A DNA stretch of 64,000 bases from Melaminivora sp034675505 (GTDB lineage Bacteria; Pseudomonadota; Gammaproteobacteria; Burkholderiales; Burkholderiaceae_C). Both the position numbers and the translations under genes were made by a program. The DNA is taken from NCBI GenBank assembly GCA_034675505.1, contig JAUCDD010000025.1, positions 248,001 to 312,000 on the forward strand, given 5' to 3'. Shown piece after piece: positions 27,914 through 35,858 of the stretch. Under the pieces are notes generated by a model that made no database searches, was not told where the DNA came from, and saw only the letters and a list, made by a program, of their open reading frames with translations. Positions within the stretch are counted from its first letter, which is position 1, and each line of letters starts with the position of its first letter.

Positions 27914-28171
27914 ATGTCCGATCTGAACGCCACCTTCGAGGCCGCCGTGGCCAACTCCAAGAACCTGAGCGAGCGCCCGGACAACCCGACGCTGCTCAAG
28001 ATCTACGCGCTGTACAAGCAGGCCACCGAAGGCGACAACCAGGACAAGAAACCCAGCTTTTCCGACATCGTGGGCCGCGCCAAGTGGGACGCGCGCGAAA
28101 AGCTCAAGGGCACCGGCCCGGACGCCGCGCGCCAGCAATACATCGACCTCATCGAGTCGCTGCGCGGCTGA
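27914..28171 (+). CDS. Acyl-CoA-binding protein
   Basis: Small soluble four-helix protein (85 residues) that carries long-chain acyl-CoA esters. The family signature is clear: FEAAVANSKNLSERPDNPTLLKIYALYKQATEGD, then KPSFSDIVGRAKWDAREKLKG, with the ligand-contact Tyr, Lys and Trp-Asp pairs, and YIDLIESL at the end. Length is normal. An AGGAGCTCTGCGAC sequence precedes ATG 27914. Its 3' end overlaps the convergent aminopeptidase by 23 bp. Acyl-CoA ligases elsewhere in the window suggest active acyl-CoA metabolism. Confidence 0.93.
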   Translation: MSDLNATFEAAVANSKNLSERPDNPTLLKIYALYKQATEGDNQDKKPSFSDIVGRAKWDAREKLKGTGPDAARQQYIDLIESLRG

Positions 28172-29294
28172 GCAGCTCCTGCATCGCCGCGTCGCGCTCG
28201 CGCTGGGGCAGCGCGGCCAGCGCGCGCACCGCGGCGTGGAAACGCGGCCAGTCGCCGCCCTCGCGCTCGAACAGCGCCAGGAACGCCGGCACCTGGTCGT
28301 CATAGGCGCCCTGGGCGGCGAAGCTGGCGTTGTTGGCGCCCTGCACCCAGTGGTCCAGCCCGGCCAGTTGCGCCGCCGGCACGCCGGCCTGCAGCCACTG
28401 CGCGCGCAGCCGCGCGTAGCCGGCGGCAAAGGCTTCGAGCGCTTCATTTTTCATAGCTGCATATCGCCCATCGGCGCCGGCATCGGCCGCTTTTGATGCA
28501 TAAATGCCGGCTAGGCGGGCGCGCGTGGCTTCGGCCAGGTCGCGCCACTGCTGGCGCCGCTGCTCGCTGTGCTGGTACTGGGCGCGGGCGCCGGGCCGGG
28601 CGTGGTCATGCAGCCAGCGCTGCACGCCCAGGCGCTCCACGGCCGTGGCGTAGGACTCGTTGAAGCGCGTGTCGCCGCTGGCGTACGCGGCCTGGTGCGC
28701 CAGCTCGTGCAGCAGCAGGCGCACGAAATCGCCTTCGGGCCAGCCGATGAAGGTGGACAGCAGCGGATCGCCCCCCAGCCAGTTGCTGTAGCCCAGGGTG
28801 GAGTAGGCCGGCACCGGATAGACGCTGACCTCCAGGCCCTGGCGCGCCAGCCGCTCGCCCTCGGCGCGCGCGTCGGCCTCGGCAAAGTAGCCCCGGTAGC
28901 CGATGCAGCCGGTGACCGGAAAGCACCAGGCATGCAGCGTGAGCGACCAGGGCGGCGCAGCCACCACGTTCCACACCGCCGCCGGCCGCTCCAGCCGGGC
29001 GTAGCGGCGGTAGCTGGCGTTGTCCGGCAGGGCCAGCACGCTGCTGGCAAAGGTGCGCACCTGCTGCGCCAGGAGCAGGCGTTCGCGCAGCGCAGCCGGC
29101 GTGTCGGCGCGTTCCAGCCATTCGGACAAGGGCCGTGCGGCCTGCAGGATGTCCAGGTGCCCGCGCAGCGATTGCCAGTAGTAGCCCAGCGCGTTGCCGG
29201 GCGGCTGGGCGCAGCCGCCCAGGCCCAGCGCTGCGGCCAGGGCGCAGGCGCTAATCAGGGGCGGGCGCGGCCCGGCTGGCATCGCGCGCGGCAC
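28149..29294 (-). CDS. Zinc-dependent aminopeptidase lipoprotein (PF10023-like) with an in-frame element insertion
   Basis: Predicted lipoprotein of 381 residues: N-terminal signal with lipobox LGLGGC, then the family's YYWQSLRGHLDILQAARP opening. The zinc-binding motif is LLLHELAHQAAYASGDTRFNES at about residues 190-210. Conserved YSTLGYSNWLGGDPLLSTF and a C-terminal LDHWVQGANNASFAAQGAYDDQVPAF also match the family of putative aminopeptidases. Residues about 283-300 (GIYASKAADAGADGRYAAM) are encoded by a copy of the dispersed element (28445-28508) in frame with no stop. It falls between two predicted helices in a variable loop, so activity may survive. The 3' end overlaps the ACBP gene. Confidence 0.85.
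   Translation of the reverse strand: MPRAMPAGPRPPLISACALAAALGLGGCAQPPGNALGYYWQSLRGHLDILQAARPLSEWLERADTPAALRERLLLAQQVRTFASSVLALPDNASYRRYARLERPAAVWNVVAAPPWSLTLHAWCFPVTGCIGYRGYFAEADARAEGERLARQGLEVSVYPVPAYSTLGYSNWLGGDPLLSTFIGWPEGDFVRLLLHELAHQAAYASGDTRFNESYATAVERLGVQRWLHDHARPGARAQYQHSEQRRQQWRDLAEATRARLAGIYASKAADAGADGRYAAMKNEALEAFAAGYARLRAQWLQAGVPAAQLAGLDHWVQGANNASFAAQGAYDDQVPAFLALFEREGGDWPRFHAAVRALAALPQRERDAAMQELLSRAATR
28445..28508 (-). repeat. Dispersed ~60-bp element, copy I, in frame inside aminopeptidase CDS
   Basis: On the minus strand: GGCATTTATGCATCAAAAGC, then GATGCCGGCGCCGATG, then GCAGCTATGAAAAATG. All three family blocks are present. The sense orientation relative to the gene is opposite to that of the copy inside srkA. 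Confidence 0.8.
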
Positions 29295-29296
29295 GC

Positions 29297-29863
29297 TCAG
29301 GCGCCGTCATCGCCGTGGATCAGGATGCGCGCGAAGCCCAGCGCCTGCATCGCGGCGTGCAGGATCACCAGCGCCGCGGCGAAGCGCGCCTGCCTGGGCA
29401 GCGCCGGCGCCTCCGGCTGGGCCCCGGTGCCGGGCTGCGGGTGCTGCAGGCGCTCCAGCAGCTGGCCGACGGCGGCCAGCTCCAGCTCCAGCTCGGGCTG
29501 CGCCTGCAGCCCGGCGGCCAGCGCCACCTGGCGGATGTCGGCGTCGGCGGTGTACAGCGTGGAGCCGCCGGCCAGGTGCGGGCGCTGCACCGCGAACGCC
29601 GCCTGCGCGGCCTCCGAGGCGCGGGCCAGCTCCTGGGGCAGCGGCAGTTCGCTGGCGAAGTGCAGCGTGGCGGTGACGCGCGCGCCCAGCTCGAACGTGG
29701 CCAGCAGCGTCGGCGCGCTGCCGGCCTGGCCGCTGGCCAGCGTGGTGTGCGAGCCGCCGATGTGCAGCGTGGTCACCGCCGTGCCCGCAGGCGCCTCGCG
29801 CGCCAGCGCGTCATACAGGGCGGGGGCGTCGTGCGTGGCGCGGGGGGCGGGCGTGGCGGTCAT
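29297..29863 (-). CDS. Hypothetical protein
   Basis: Open frame of 188 residues with coding-like composition, ending 2 bp before the aminopeptidase start, so probably in one transcript with it. No signal peptide or membrane helix. The N-terminal half includes TTLHIGGSHTTLASGQAGSAPTLL and LGARVTATLHF, suggestive of beta strands; the C-terminal half is helical, ending FAAALVILHAAMQALGFARILIHGDDG. I do not recognise a family. The small size and steady codon usage support a real gene. Confidence 0.6.
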   Translation of the reverse strand: MTATPAPRATHDAPALYDALAREAPAGTAVTTLHIGGSHTTLASGQAGSAPTLLATFELGARVTATLHFASELPLPQELARASEAAQAAFAVQRPHLAGGSTLYTADADIRQVALAAGLQAQPELELELAAVGQLLERLQHPQPGTGAQPEAPALPRQARFAAALVILHAAMQALGFARILIHGDDGA

Positions 29864-29941
29864 GGGCGGGCGTCGCGGGCAGGTGGACGGACGATTGTGC
29901 AGCAGCCCGGCGCGCGGGCGCGGGCGGGCCGCGCCGGGCGC

Positions 29942-29965
29942 AAAAAAGCCCTCGCGCGGAGGGCT
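29942..29965 (-). terminator. Rho-independent terminator of the small basic protein gene
   Basis: Perfect 7-bp stem AGCCCTC / GAGGGCT (29947-29953 and 29959-29965) with a 5-base loop, followed in the minus direction by a run of six T (AAAAAA at 29942-29947). It begins 22 bp after the stop of the small gene at 29988. Confidence 0.85.
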
Positions 29966-29987
29966 CTGGCGCTGGTGCGGCGGCCGC

Positions 29988-30149
29988 TCAGCGGTGGCGC
30001 TTGCCCGGGTTCTTCTTGCTGCGCGTCTGCACGCCGCGCTCCAGGCTCACGCGCTGGCCACGGCCGTGCGTGGTCGCGGCCATGCCGGGCATGGGGGTGG
30101 GGCGGGGAGTGGCCTTGCGGTCGGCTTCGGTGACGATTTTGCTGCCCAT
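29988..30149 (-). CDS. Small basic protein, unknown function
   Basis: Open frame of 53 residues, MGSKIVTEADRKATPRPTP..., rich in Arg, Lys, Pro and Gly, ending SKKNPGKRHR. A good CAGGAAACC ribosome site precedes ATG 30149, and a strong terminator follows the stop 22 bp on, so the signals of a real short gene are all present. Net charge is strongly positive, compatible with nucleic acid or ribosome binding, but no family is recognised. Confidence 0.62.
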   Translation of the reverse strand: MGSKIVTEADRKATPRPTPMPGMAATTHGRGQRVSLERGVQTRSKKNPGKRHR

Positions 30150-30349
30150 GATGGTTTCCTGAGGTCGAAAAGAAAAAATGGCGAAAAGCCCTCTATTAGG
30201 CCATAGCTGCGCCTTCGTGCAAGTCTCGGGGGCATTGTTGTCGGACGGCGCCGCAGCGCGCTGTCGGCGCCGGCCCATTGACCGGCCGCGCAGCGGCTTC
30301 AAGAATGCCTGGCTGGCGGCCGGGCCGCAGCAGGACAGGAGGACGTGGC

Positions 30350-31636
30350 ATGAAGCATTTGCTGAACTCCCTGGAGGAGAGTCTGGCGCTGTCGCCGGTC
30401 GGCGTGGCGGTGGAGCTGCCTGACGGCATGCGGCTGGGCCGTGCCGATGCCGATGTACGCCTGCGCCTGGGCGACCGCATGGCTGTGGTGGCGCTGGCGA
30501 TGGGCGAGATCGGCAGCGTCGGCCAGGCCATCGTGGAAGGCCGGGTGGCGCTGGAGGGCAGCATGCGCCAGCTGATGGCGGCGGCGGCGGCGCTGCTGCG
30601 CCTGCATCCGGTGCGCGACGCCCAGCTGGGCTGGTGGCAGCGGGCATTGGGCCGGGCGCGTTCCATGGCCACGCACACGCTGCAGGGCGACGCGCGCAAC
30701 ATCGAGTTCCACTACGACCTGTCCGATGAGTTCTATGCCCTGTGGCTGGACCCGCAGCGCGTCTATTCCTGCGCCTACTACCGCGAGCCCGACATGGCGC
30801 TGGAGGCGGCGCAGCAGGCCAAGCTGGACCACATCTGCAGGAAGCTCATGCTGCGCCCGGGCGAGCGCTTCCTGGACATCGGCGCTGGCTGGGGCGGCCT
30901 GCTGCTGTGGGCCGCCGAGCACTACGGCGTCCAGGCCACCGGCATCACCCTGTCGCGCAACCAGCACGCCCATGTGCAGCGGCTGATCGACGAGCGCGGC
31001 CTGCAGGGCCGGGTGAGCATGCAGCTGCGCGACTACCGGGAGCTGGAGGCGCCCCAGCCGTTCGACAAGATCGCCTCGGTGGGCATGTTCGAGCATGTCG
31101 GCCGGGCGCAGATGGAGCGCTACTTCGCCACCGCGCACCGGCTGCTGCGCCCGGGCGGGCTCATGATGAACCACGGCATCACCGCCGGCGGGCCGGACAA
31201 CGGCGAGCTGGCCGCCGGCATGGGCGAGTTCATCGAGCGCTACATCTTCCCCGGCGGCGAGCTGCTGCACGTGAGCGTGGCGCTGCACGACATGGCCAGC
31301 GCGGGGCTGGAGATGGTGGATACGGAAAACCTGCGCCCGCATTACGCCCGCACGCTGTGGGCCTGGTCGGACGCGCTGGAGGCGCGCCAGCACGAGGCGC
31401 TGGCGCTGCTGGTGGCGCAGTGCGGCCAGGAGCGCGGCGAGCGCGCGCTGCGCGCCTACCGGCTGTACCTGGCCGGCTGCGCGCTGGCGTTCGAGCGCGG
31501 CTGGATCGCGCTGCACCAGATCCTGGCCCAGCGCCCCGGCGGCGGGGCCGACCATGGGGCGCTGAAGGGCGCGCAGGGCGACTACCCCTTCAACCGCTCC
31601 TACATGTACGAGGGCGCTGCGGCGGCAGGCGGCTGA
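30350..31636 (+). CDS. Cyclopropane-fatty-acyl-phospholipid synthase family protein
   Basis: SAM-dependent methyltransferase of 428 residues that adds a methylene bridge to unsaturated acyl chains of membrane phospholipids. The SAM-binding motif is FLDIGAGWGGLLLWAAEHYG at about residue 185. It is followed by VTGITLSRNQ-type sequence (ATGITLSRNQHAHV), FDKIASVGMFEHVG, and the C-terminal AGCALAFERGWIALHQILA. NIEFHYDLSDEFYALWLDP just before is the CFA-family YDxxNxFY block. ACAGGAGG lies 7 bp upstream of ATG 30350. Length slightly exceeds E. coli Cfa (382). Confidence 0.92.
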   Translation: MKHLLNSLEESLALSPVGVAVELPDGMRLGRADADVRLRLGDRMAVVALAMGEIGSVGQAIVEGRVALEGSMRQLMAAAAALLRLHPVRDAQLGWWQRALGRARSMATHTLQGDARNIEFHYDLSDEFYALWLDPQRVYSCAYYREPDMALEAAQQAKLDHICRKLMLRPGERFLDIGAGWGGLLLWAAEHYGVQATGITLSRNQHAHVQRLIDERGLQGRVSMQLRDYRELEAPQPFDKIASVGMFEHVGRAQMERYFATAHRLLRPGGLMMNHGITAGGPDNGELAAGMGEFIERYIFPGGELLHVSVALHDMASAGLEMVDTENLRPHYARTLWAWSDALEARQHEALALLVAQCGQERGERALRAYRLYLAGCALAFERGWIALHQILAQRPGGGADHGALKGAQGDYPFNRSYMYEGAAAAGG

Positions 31637-31689
31637 AGGGCCGCGGCTTATCCTCGGGTGCATCGCCACTTCCATCACCGGGGAACCGC

Positions 31690-32019
31690 ATGCTCTACAA
31701 ATTCAAGTCCCGCGCCACGGCCGACGTCATCATGCTGGAGGCCAACGCCCGCCAGCTGCTCAAGATCATCGGCAAGGACGGCGACGCTGCGCACGGCATC
31801 GTCACCGCCGCGCAGATTCCCGCCGCCATCGAGGCCCTGCAGGCAGCCGTGGCAGCCGATGAGGCCGCAGCGCGCCAGGACGACCAGTCCGCGCAGCCCG
31901 AGGACGCCGCCCCGGGCGAGGGCCAGCCGCGCGAGCCGGTGCACCTGCGCCAGCGCGCCGCGCCCTTCATCGACATGCTGCGCCGCAGCGCCGCCGAGGG
32001 CCACGACGTCATCTGGTGA
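31690..32019 (+). CDS. DUF1840 family protein
   Basis: Small soluble protein (109 residues) starting MLYKFKSRATADVIMLEANARQLLKIIGK, the DUF1840 opening, and ending RAAPFIDMLRRSAAEGHDVIW. The C-terminal half before that is acidic and low complexity. Function unknown; the family is common in beta- and gammaproteobacteria. Starts 53 bp after the cyclopropane synthase stop and may share its transcript. Confidence 0.87.
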   Translation: MLYKFKSRATADVIMLEANARQLLKIIGKDGDAAHGIVTAAQIPAAIEALQAAVAADEAAARQDDQSAQPEDAAPGEGQPREPVHLRQRAAPFIDMLRRSAAEGHDVIW

Positions 32020-32052
32020 GGGCGCCGCGCCCCGCGCCTTGGCGCCCCTCGC

Positions 32053-33309
32053 TTACTTGTAGCTGCGCGCGTCCTCGATGACCTTGCCGTCGTTGGGCAG
32101 CGAGCCCGGGGGCAGCATCTGCACCTCGCCGCGCAGCTTGGTCACCTCGCGCAGCGCGTCCTGCAGCTGCTGCGCCAGGCCCGCCGCCGTCTCCAGCGTC
32201 TCCACCTGCAGGGTCATCTCGTCGCTGGCCATCTCGCCGCTGACCACCAGGCGGGCGCGCTGCACCTGCGGGAAGCGCCGCGCCACGTCGGCCACCTGCG
32301 CCGGGTGCACGAACATGCCGCGCACCTTGGTGGTCTGGTCGGCGCGGCCCATCCAGCCCTTGATGCGCGTGTTGGTGCGCCCCGTCGGGCAGGGGCCGGG
32401 CAGCACCGCCGACAGGTCGCCCGTGCCGAAGCGGATCAGGGGGTAGTCGGGGTTGAGCGTGGTCACCACCAGCTCGCCCACCTCGCCCTCGGGCACGGGC
32501 TCGCCCGTGCCCGGGCGCACGATCTCAACGATCACGCCCTCGTCCAGCACCAGCCCCTCGCGCGCGCTGGTTTCGTAGGCGATCAGGCCCAGGTCGGCGG
32601 TGGCATAGCACTGGTAGCCGTCGATGCCGCGCGCGGCGAACCATTCGCGCAGCGAGGGCGGGAAGGCCTCGGCCGACAGCAGCGCCTTGGCCACGCTGGG
32701 CAGCGCCACCCCCAGCTCCTGCGCCTTCTCCACGATCAGCTTCAGGAAGCTGGGCGTGCCGATGTAGCCGGCCGGCCGCAGCTGCGCCATGGCCTGCACC
32801 TGCTGCTCGGTCTGGCCCGTGCCGCCGGGGAACACGGTGCAGCCCAGCGCATGCGCGCCCGATTCCATCATCGAGCCGGCCGGCACGAAGTGGTAGGAAA
32901 AGCAGTTGTGGATCAGCTCGCCGGGGCGAAAGCCGGCGGCGTGGATGGCGCGCGCCATGCGCCAGTAGTCGCGCGCCCGCCCTTCGGGCTCGTACATCGG
33001 CCCGGGGCTGGAGAACACGCGCGGCATGGCGGGGCCGAAGCCTTGCGCGGCAAACCCGCCGAAGGGGTCGCTGGCGCGCAGGGCCTGCTGGCGCTCGGCC
33101 AGCTCGTGCTTGCGCGTCACGGGCAGCCGCGCCAGCGCCTGGCGGCTGTCCACGGCGGCGGCATCGACGCCGGCCAGCAGTGCGGCAAAGGCCGGCGCGG
33201 CCTGCTGCGCGTGCGCCACCTGCCGGGGCAGGGCGGCCATCAGGGCGGCTTCGCGCTCGGCGGGGGCGCGCGCCTCCAGGGCGTCATAGAAGGGCGTGGT
33301 CATGCTCAT
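32053..33309 (-). CDS. Phenylacetate-CoA ligase-like AMP-binding protein (PaaK/F390 family)
   Basis: Cytoplasmic acyl-CoA ligase-like enzyme of 418 residues. It has the compact PaaK layout: an N-terminal VTRKHELAERQ stretch, SSPGPMYEP in place of the strict P-loop, FPGGTGQTEQQVQAM, YIGTPSFLKLIVEKAQE, YATADLGLIAYE (A5-like), GELVVTTLNPDYPLIRFGTGDLS and a C-terminal GMFVHPAQVADVARRFPQV. GGAGGA lies 8 bp before ATG 33309, deciding that start over an in-frame ATG at 33303. It is the last gene of the liv-type operon, separated from the ABC ATPase gene by a dispersed element. Probably activates the acid imported by the transporter; substrate unknown. Confidence 0.85.
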   Translation of the reverse strand: MSMTTPFYDALEARAPAEREAALMAALPRQVAHAQQAAPAFAALLAGVDAAAVDSRQALARLPVTRKHELAERQQALRASDPFGGFAAQGFGPAMPRVFSSPGPMYEPEGRARDYWRMARAIHAAGFRPGELIHNCFSYHFVPAGSMMESGAHALGCTVFPGGTGQTEQQVQAMAQLRPAGYIGTPSFLKLIVEKAQELGVALPSVAKALLSAEAFPPSLREWFAARGIDGYQCYATADLGLIAYETSAREGLVLDEGVIVEIVRPGTGEPVPEGEVGELVVTTLNPDYPLIRFGTGDLSAVLPGPCPTGRTNTRIKGWMGRADQTTKVRGMFVHPAQVADVARRFPQVQRARLVVSGEMASDEMTLQVETLETAAGLAQQLQDALREVTKLRGEVQMLPPGSLPNDGKVIEDARSYK

Positions 33310-33347
33310 GCCGGGGTTCCTCCGATAGATCGGGCCCGAAAGCCGGT

Positions 33348-33408
33348 GTTTTGGGTCAAAAGGGCTCCATGCCGGCGCCAATGGCCGACACTTAGCTATG
33401 AATAAATG
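33348..33408 (+). repeat. Dispersed ~60-bp element, copy B, inside the liv-type operon
   Basis: Reads GTTTTGGGTCAAAAGG, CATGCCGGCGCCAATGGCC, CTTAGCTATGAATAAATG. It occupies most of the 117-bp gap between the livF-like stop (33427) and the PaaK-like start (33309), two genes otherwise expected to be cotranscribed. Confidence 0.8.
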
Positions 33409-33426
33409 AGTGCTCCCGGGCGGGGG

Positions 33427-34236
33427 TCAGGCCAGCCAGCGCTTCCTGCGCTTGTAGCTCTTCACGTCCTTGAAGCTCTTGCGCTCGCCGCCGCCCACGC
33501 CCAGGTAGAACTCCTTGACGTCCTCGTTGCTGGCCAGCTCCTGCGCCGGGCCGTCCATGACGATGCGCCCGCTTTCCATGATGTAGCCGTAGTCGGCGTA
33601 CTTCAGCGCCATGTTGGTGTTCTGCTCGGCCAGCAGGAAGGTGGTGCCTTCCTTCTCGTTCAGGTCGCGCACGATGTTGAACACCTCCTCGACGATCTGC
33701 GGCGCCAGGCCCATGGAGGGCTCGTCCAGCAGCACGATGGAGGGGTTGCACATGAGGGCGCGGCCGATGGCGCACATCTGCTGCTCGCCGCCCGAGGTGT
33801 AGGCCGCCTGGCTGGTGCGCCGGGTCTTCAGGCGCGGGAAGTAGTTGTAGACCTTCTCCAGGTTGCGCGCGATCTCGGCCTTGTCGGTGCGCGTGTAGGC
33901 GCCGGTGAGCAGGTTTTCCTCGATGGTCAGGTGGGCGAAGCAGTGCCGCCCCTCCATCACCTGCACCACGCCGCGGCGCACCAGATCGGAGGGCGTGAGG
34001 TTCTGGATCTGCTCGCCGCGCAGCTCGATCGAGCCCTTGGTGACCTCGCCGCGCTCGCCCTTGAGCAGGTTGGAGATCGCCCGCAGCGTGGTCGTCTTGC
34101 CCGCGCCATTGCCGCCCAAGAGCGCGACGATGCCGCGCTCGGGAACCTGCAGCGAAACGCCCTTGAGCACCAGGATCACGTGGTTGTAGATGACCTCGAT
34201 GCCGTTGACGTTCAGGACGATGTTTCTGGTGTCCAT
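33427..34236 (-). CDS. livF: ABC transporter ATP-binding protein, LivF type
   Basis: Cytoplasmic ATPase of a HAAT (branched-chain amino acid-type) importer, 269 residues. Walker A is GGNGAGKTTTLRAIS (near residue 45), the signature is TSGGEQQMCAIGRAL, Walker B is PSIVLLDEPSMGLAP, and the switch His lies in LLAEQNTN-type sequence (LLAEQN, with Q-N at the usual H position, normal for LivF). The last 25 residues are basic (KSFKDVKSYKRRKRW), an extension seen in orthologues of this cluster. ATG 34236 is preferred to GTG 34245. Works with the LivG-, LivH- and LivM-like partners downstream in the window. Confidence 0.92.
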   Translation of the reverse strand: MDTRNIVLNVNGIEVIYNHVILVLKGVSLQVPERGIVALLGGNGAGKTTTLRAISNLLKGERGEVTKGSIELRGEQIQNLTPSDLVRRGVVQVMEGRHCFAHLTIEENLLTGAYTRTDKAEIARNLEKVYNYFPRLKTRRTSQAAYTSGGEQQMCAIGRALMCNPSIVLLDEPSMGLAPQIVEEVFNIVRDLNEKEGTTFLLAEQNTNMALKYADYGYIMESGRIVMDGPAQELASNEDVKEFYLGVGGGERKSFKDVKSYKRRKRWLA

Positions 34237-34260
34237 AACTCTCACTCTTCACGTTGGGTG

Positions 34261-34298
34261 CCAATCGCAAGGCCTGCTGGCGCAACCCTTGCGATTGG
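34261..34298 (-). promoter_or_regulatory. Perfect 12-bp inverted repeat between livK- and livF-like genes
   Basis: CCAATCGCAAGG (34261-34272) and CCTTGCGATTGG (34287-34298) pair perfectly around a 14-base loop, 25 bp before the livF-like start. No T run follows, so it is not a standard terminator; it may act as an mRNA stability or attenuation structure that sets livK/livF dosage. Confidence 0.5.
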
Positions 34299-34358
34299 CG
34301 GCTGTTCGCAGCCGCCCTTCCCGCCCTAAACCACGGGCGCCCGCCAGACCAGCGGACG

Positions 34359-34455
34359 CCGTGGATCTGGCTTCGCCAGTCCACTGGCGTCGTCCCCCTT
34401 CCCAGCGCGTAGCGCGCCAGAGAAGGGGGAAGCCGCGCAGCGGCTCAGGGGGATG
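34359..34455. repeat. Structured intergenic repeat of a second comamonad-type family
   Basis: A 97-bp stretch of nested short palindromes just after the livK-like stop: CTGGCTTCGCCAG, CCCCCTTC (34394-34401) with GAAGGGGG (34422-34429) enclosing GCGCGTAGCGCGC, then GCCGCGCAGCGGC. From memory very similar strings recur between genes in Acidovorax-like genomes. Single copy in this window, so its repeat status cannot be shown here. Confidence 0.5.
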
Positions 34456-34462
34456 TGCCGAA

Positions 34463-35791
34463 TCAAGACTGGCAGTCAGCCGCGTCGCGCCGCTGCATCT
34501 TCTTGTCCGCCAGGTACTTGTCGGCGCCGGCCTTGACCATGGGCTTGATGATCTGCTCGTCGGCCTGGTACCAGTCGGAGGAGAAGTTCCACTTCTTGCC
34601 GTCCCAGGTGTGGATGCGCGCCCAGGTCGAGCCCATGTGGTCGCTGCAGCTGGTGGACAGCGGGCGCATCACGTCCTTGAAGCCCAGCGCGTCCAGCTTC
34701 TTCTGGTCCAGCGCCAGGTTCTCCATGCCCCAGCGCACCTGCTCGCCGGTCATGACCTTGCCCTTGCCGAAGCGCTCCTGCGCGCGGCGCACGGCCTCCA
34801 CGCCCAGCATCTGGATGATCACGCCGCGCGTGTACAGCACCGAGCCGACTTCGTCCTTCGGCCCCGTGCCCTGGCCCTTGTCGTGCACCAGCTTCAGGAT
34901 GTCCTGGATGACCTTGGATTGCGTGCCATGGCCGTTGAGTGCCAGCGCGTGGTAGCCCTTGGCGCCATCGCCCACGTCGCGCACGTCCGGCTCTGCGCCG
35001 GCCCACCACACGCCGTACATCTTGTCGCGCGGGTAGCCCGTGGCCTGTGCTTCCTTCAGGGCGGTGGAGTTCATCACGCCCCAGCCCCACAGCAGCACGT
35101 AGTCGGGACGGTCCTTGCGCACCTGCAGCCAGGTGGCCTTTTGCTCCACGCCGGGCGCCGTCACGGGCAGCATCTGCAGCTCGAAGCCGTGCATCTTGGA
35201 GCGTTCCTGGAGCAGCGGGATGGGCTCCTTGCCGAACGGGCTGTCGTGGTAGACCAGGGCGATCTTCTTGCCCTTGAGCTTGTCCAGGCCGCCGGCTTCC
35301 TTGCCGATGTGCTGGATCAGGATGTCGGCCGCCGTCCAGTAGCTGCCCATGAAGGGGAAGTTCCACTTGAAGGCCATGCCGTCCTGGGCGATCGACAGGC
35401 CGTAGCCCAGCGTCATCAGGGGGATCTTGTCGATGGGGGCCTTTTCGGTCAGCGCGAAGGTGATGCCGGTGGCCTGCGGGTCGAACATGGCCACGCCCGG
35501 GCGGCTCTTGAGGCGCTCGTAGCACTCCACGCCGCGGTCGGTGGCGTAGCCGGTCTCGCACTCCTCGAACGTCAGCTTGACGCCGTTAATGCCGCCGTCG
35601 CGGGCGTTGATCAGCTTGATGTAGTCCTGCTTGCCGTTGGCCCAGGGCGTGCCGTTGGGCGCGTAGGGGCCGGTGCGGTAGGACAGCAGCGGGAAGAATT
35701 GTTCATTGGCCTGCGCGACGGCGCTGGTGGACACCGAGGCGCCGGCGGCGGCCAGCACGGCAGCGGCCAGGGCAAGTTTTGTCAGCTTCAT
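34463..35791 (-). CDS. livK: ABC transporter substrate-binding protein, LivK type
   Basis: Periplasmic type I binding protein of 442 residues with a Sec signal (MKLTKLALAAAVLAAAGAS, cleavage near SAVAQA). The mature protein has FPLLSYRTGPYAPNGTPWANGKQDYIKLINARDGG, a Leu/Ile/Val-binding fold opening, and later DYVLLWGWGVMNSTALKEAQATGYPRDK. It is longer than LivK of E. coli (about 370) and resembles the comamonad group linked to acyl-CoA ligases, so an organic or aromatic acid is as likely as an amino acid. The highest-expressed subunit usually has structured RNA after it, as seen at 34261-34455. Confidence 0.88.
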   Translation of the reverse strand: MKLTKLALAAAVLAAAGASVSTSAVAQANEQFFPLLSYRTGPYAPNGTPWANGKQDYIKLINARDGGINGVKLTFEECETGYATDRGVECYERLKSRPGVAMFDPQATGITFALTEKAPIDKIPLMTLGYGLSIAQDGMAFKWNFPFMGSYWTAADILIQHIGKEAGGLDKLKGKKIALVYHDSPFGKEPIPLLQERSKMHGFELQMLPVTAPGVEQKATWLQVRKDRPDYVLLWGWGVMNSTALKEAQATGYPRDKMYGVWWAGAEPDVRDVGDGAKGYHALALNGHGTQSKVIQDILKLVHDKGQGTGPKDEVGSVLYTRGVIIQMLGVEAVRRAQERFGKGKVMTGEQVRWGMENLALDQKKLDALGFKDVMRPLSTSCSDHMGSTWARIHTWDGKKWNFSSDWYQADEQIIKPMVKAGADKYLADKKMQRRDAADCQS

Positions 35792-35858
35792 GGCGTTGTC
35801 TCCTAGTGGTTGGGTAGTTGCGTAGCGCGGGAAGAAATCAAGGGGAACGAGCGGGCGG

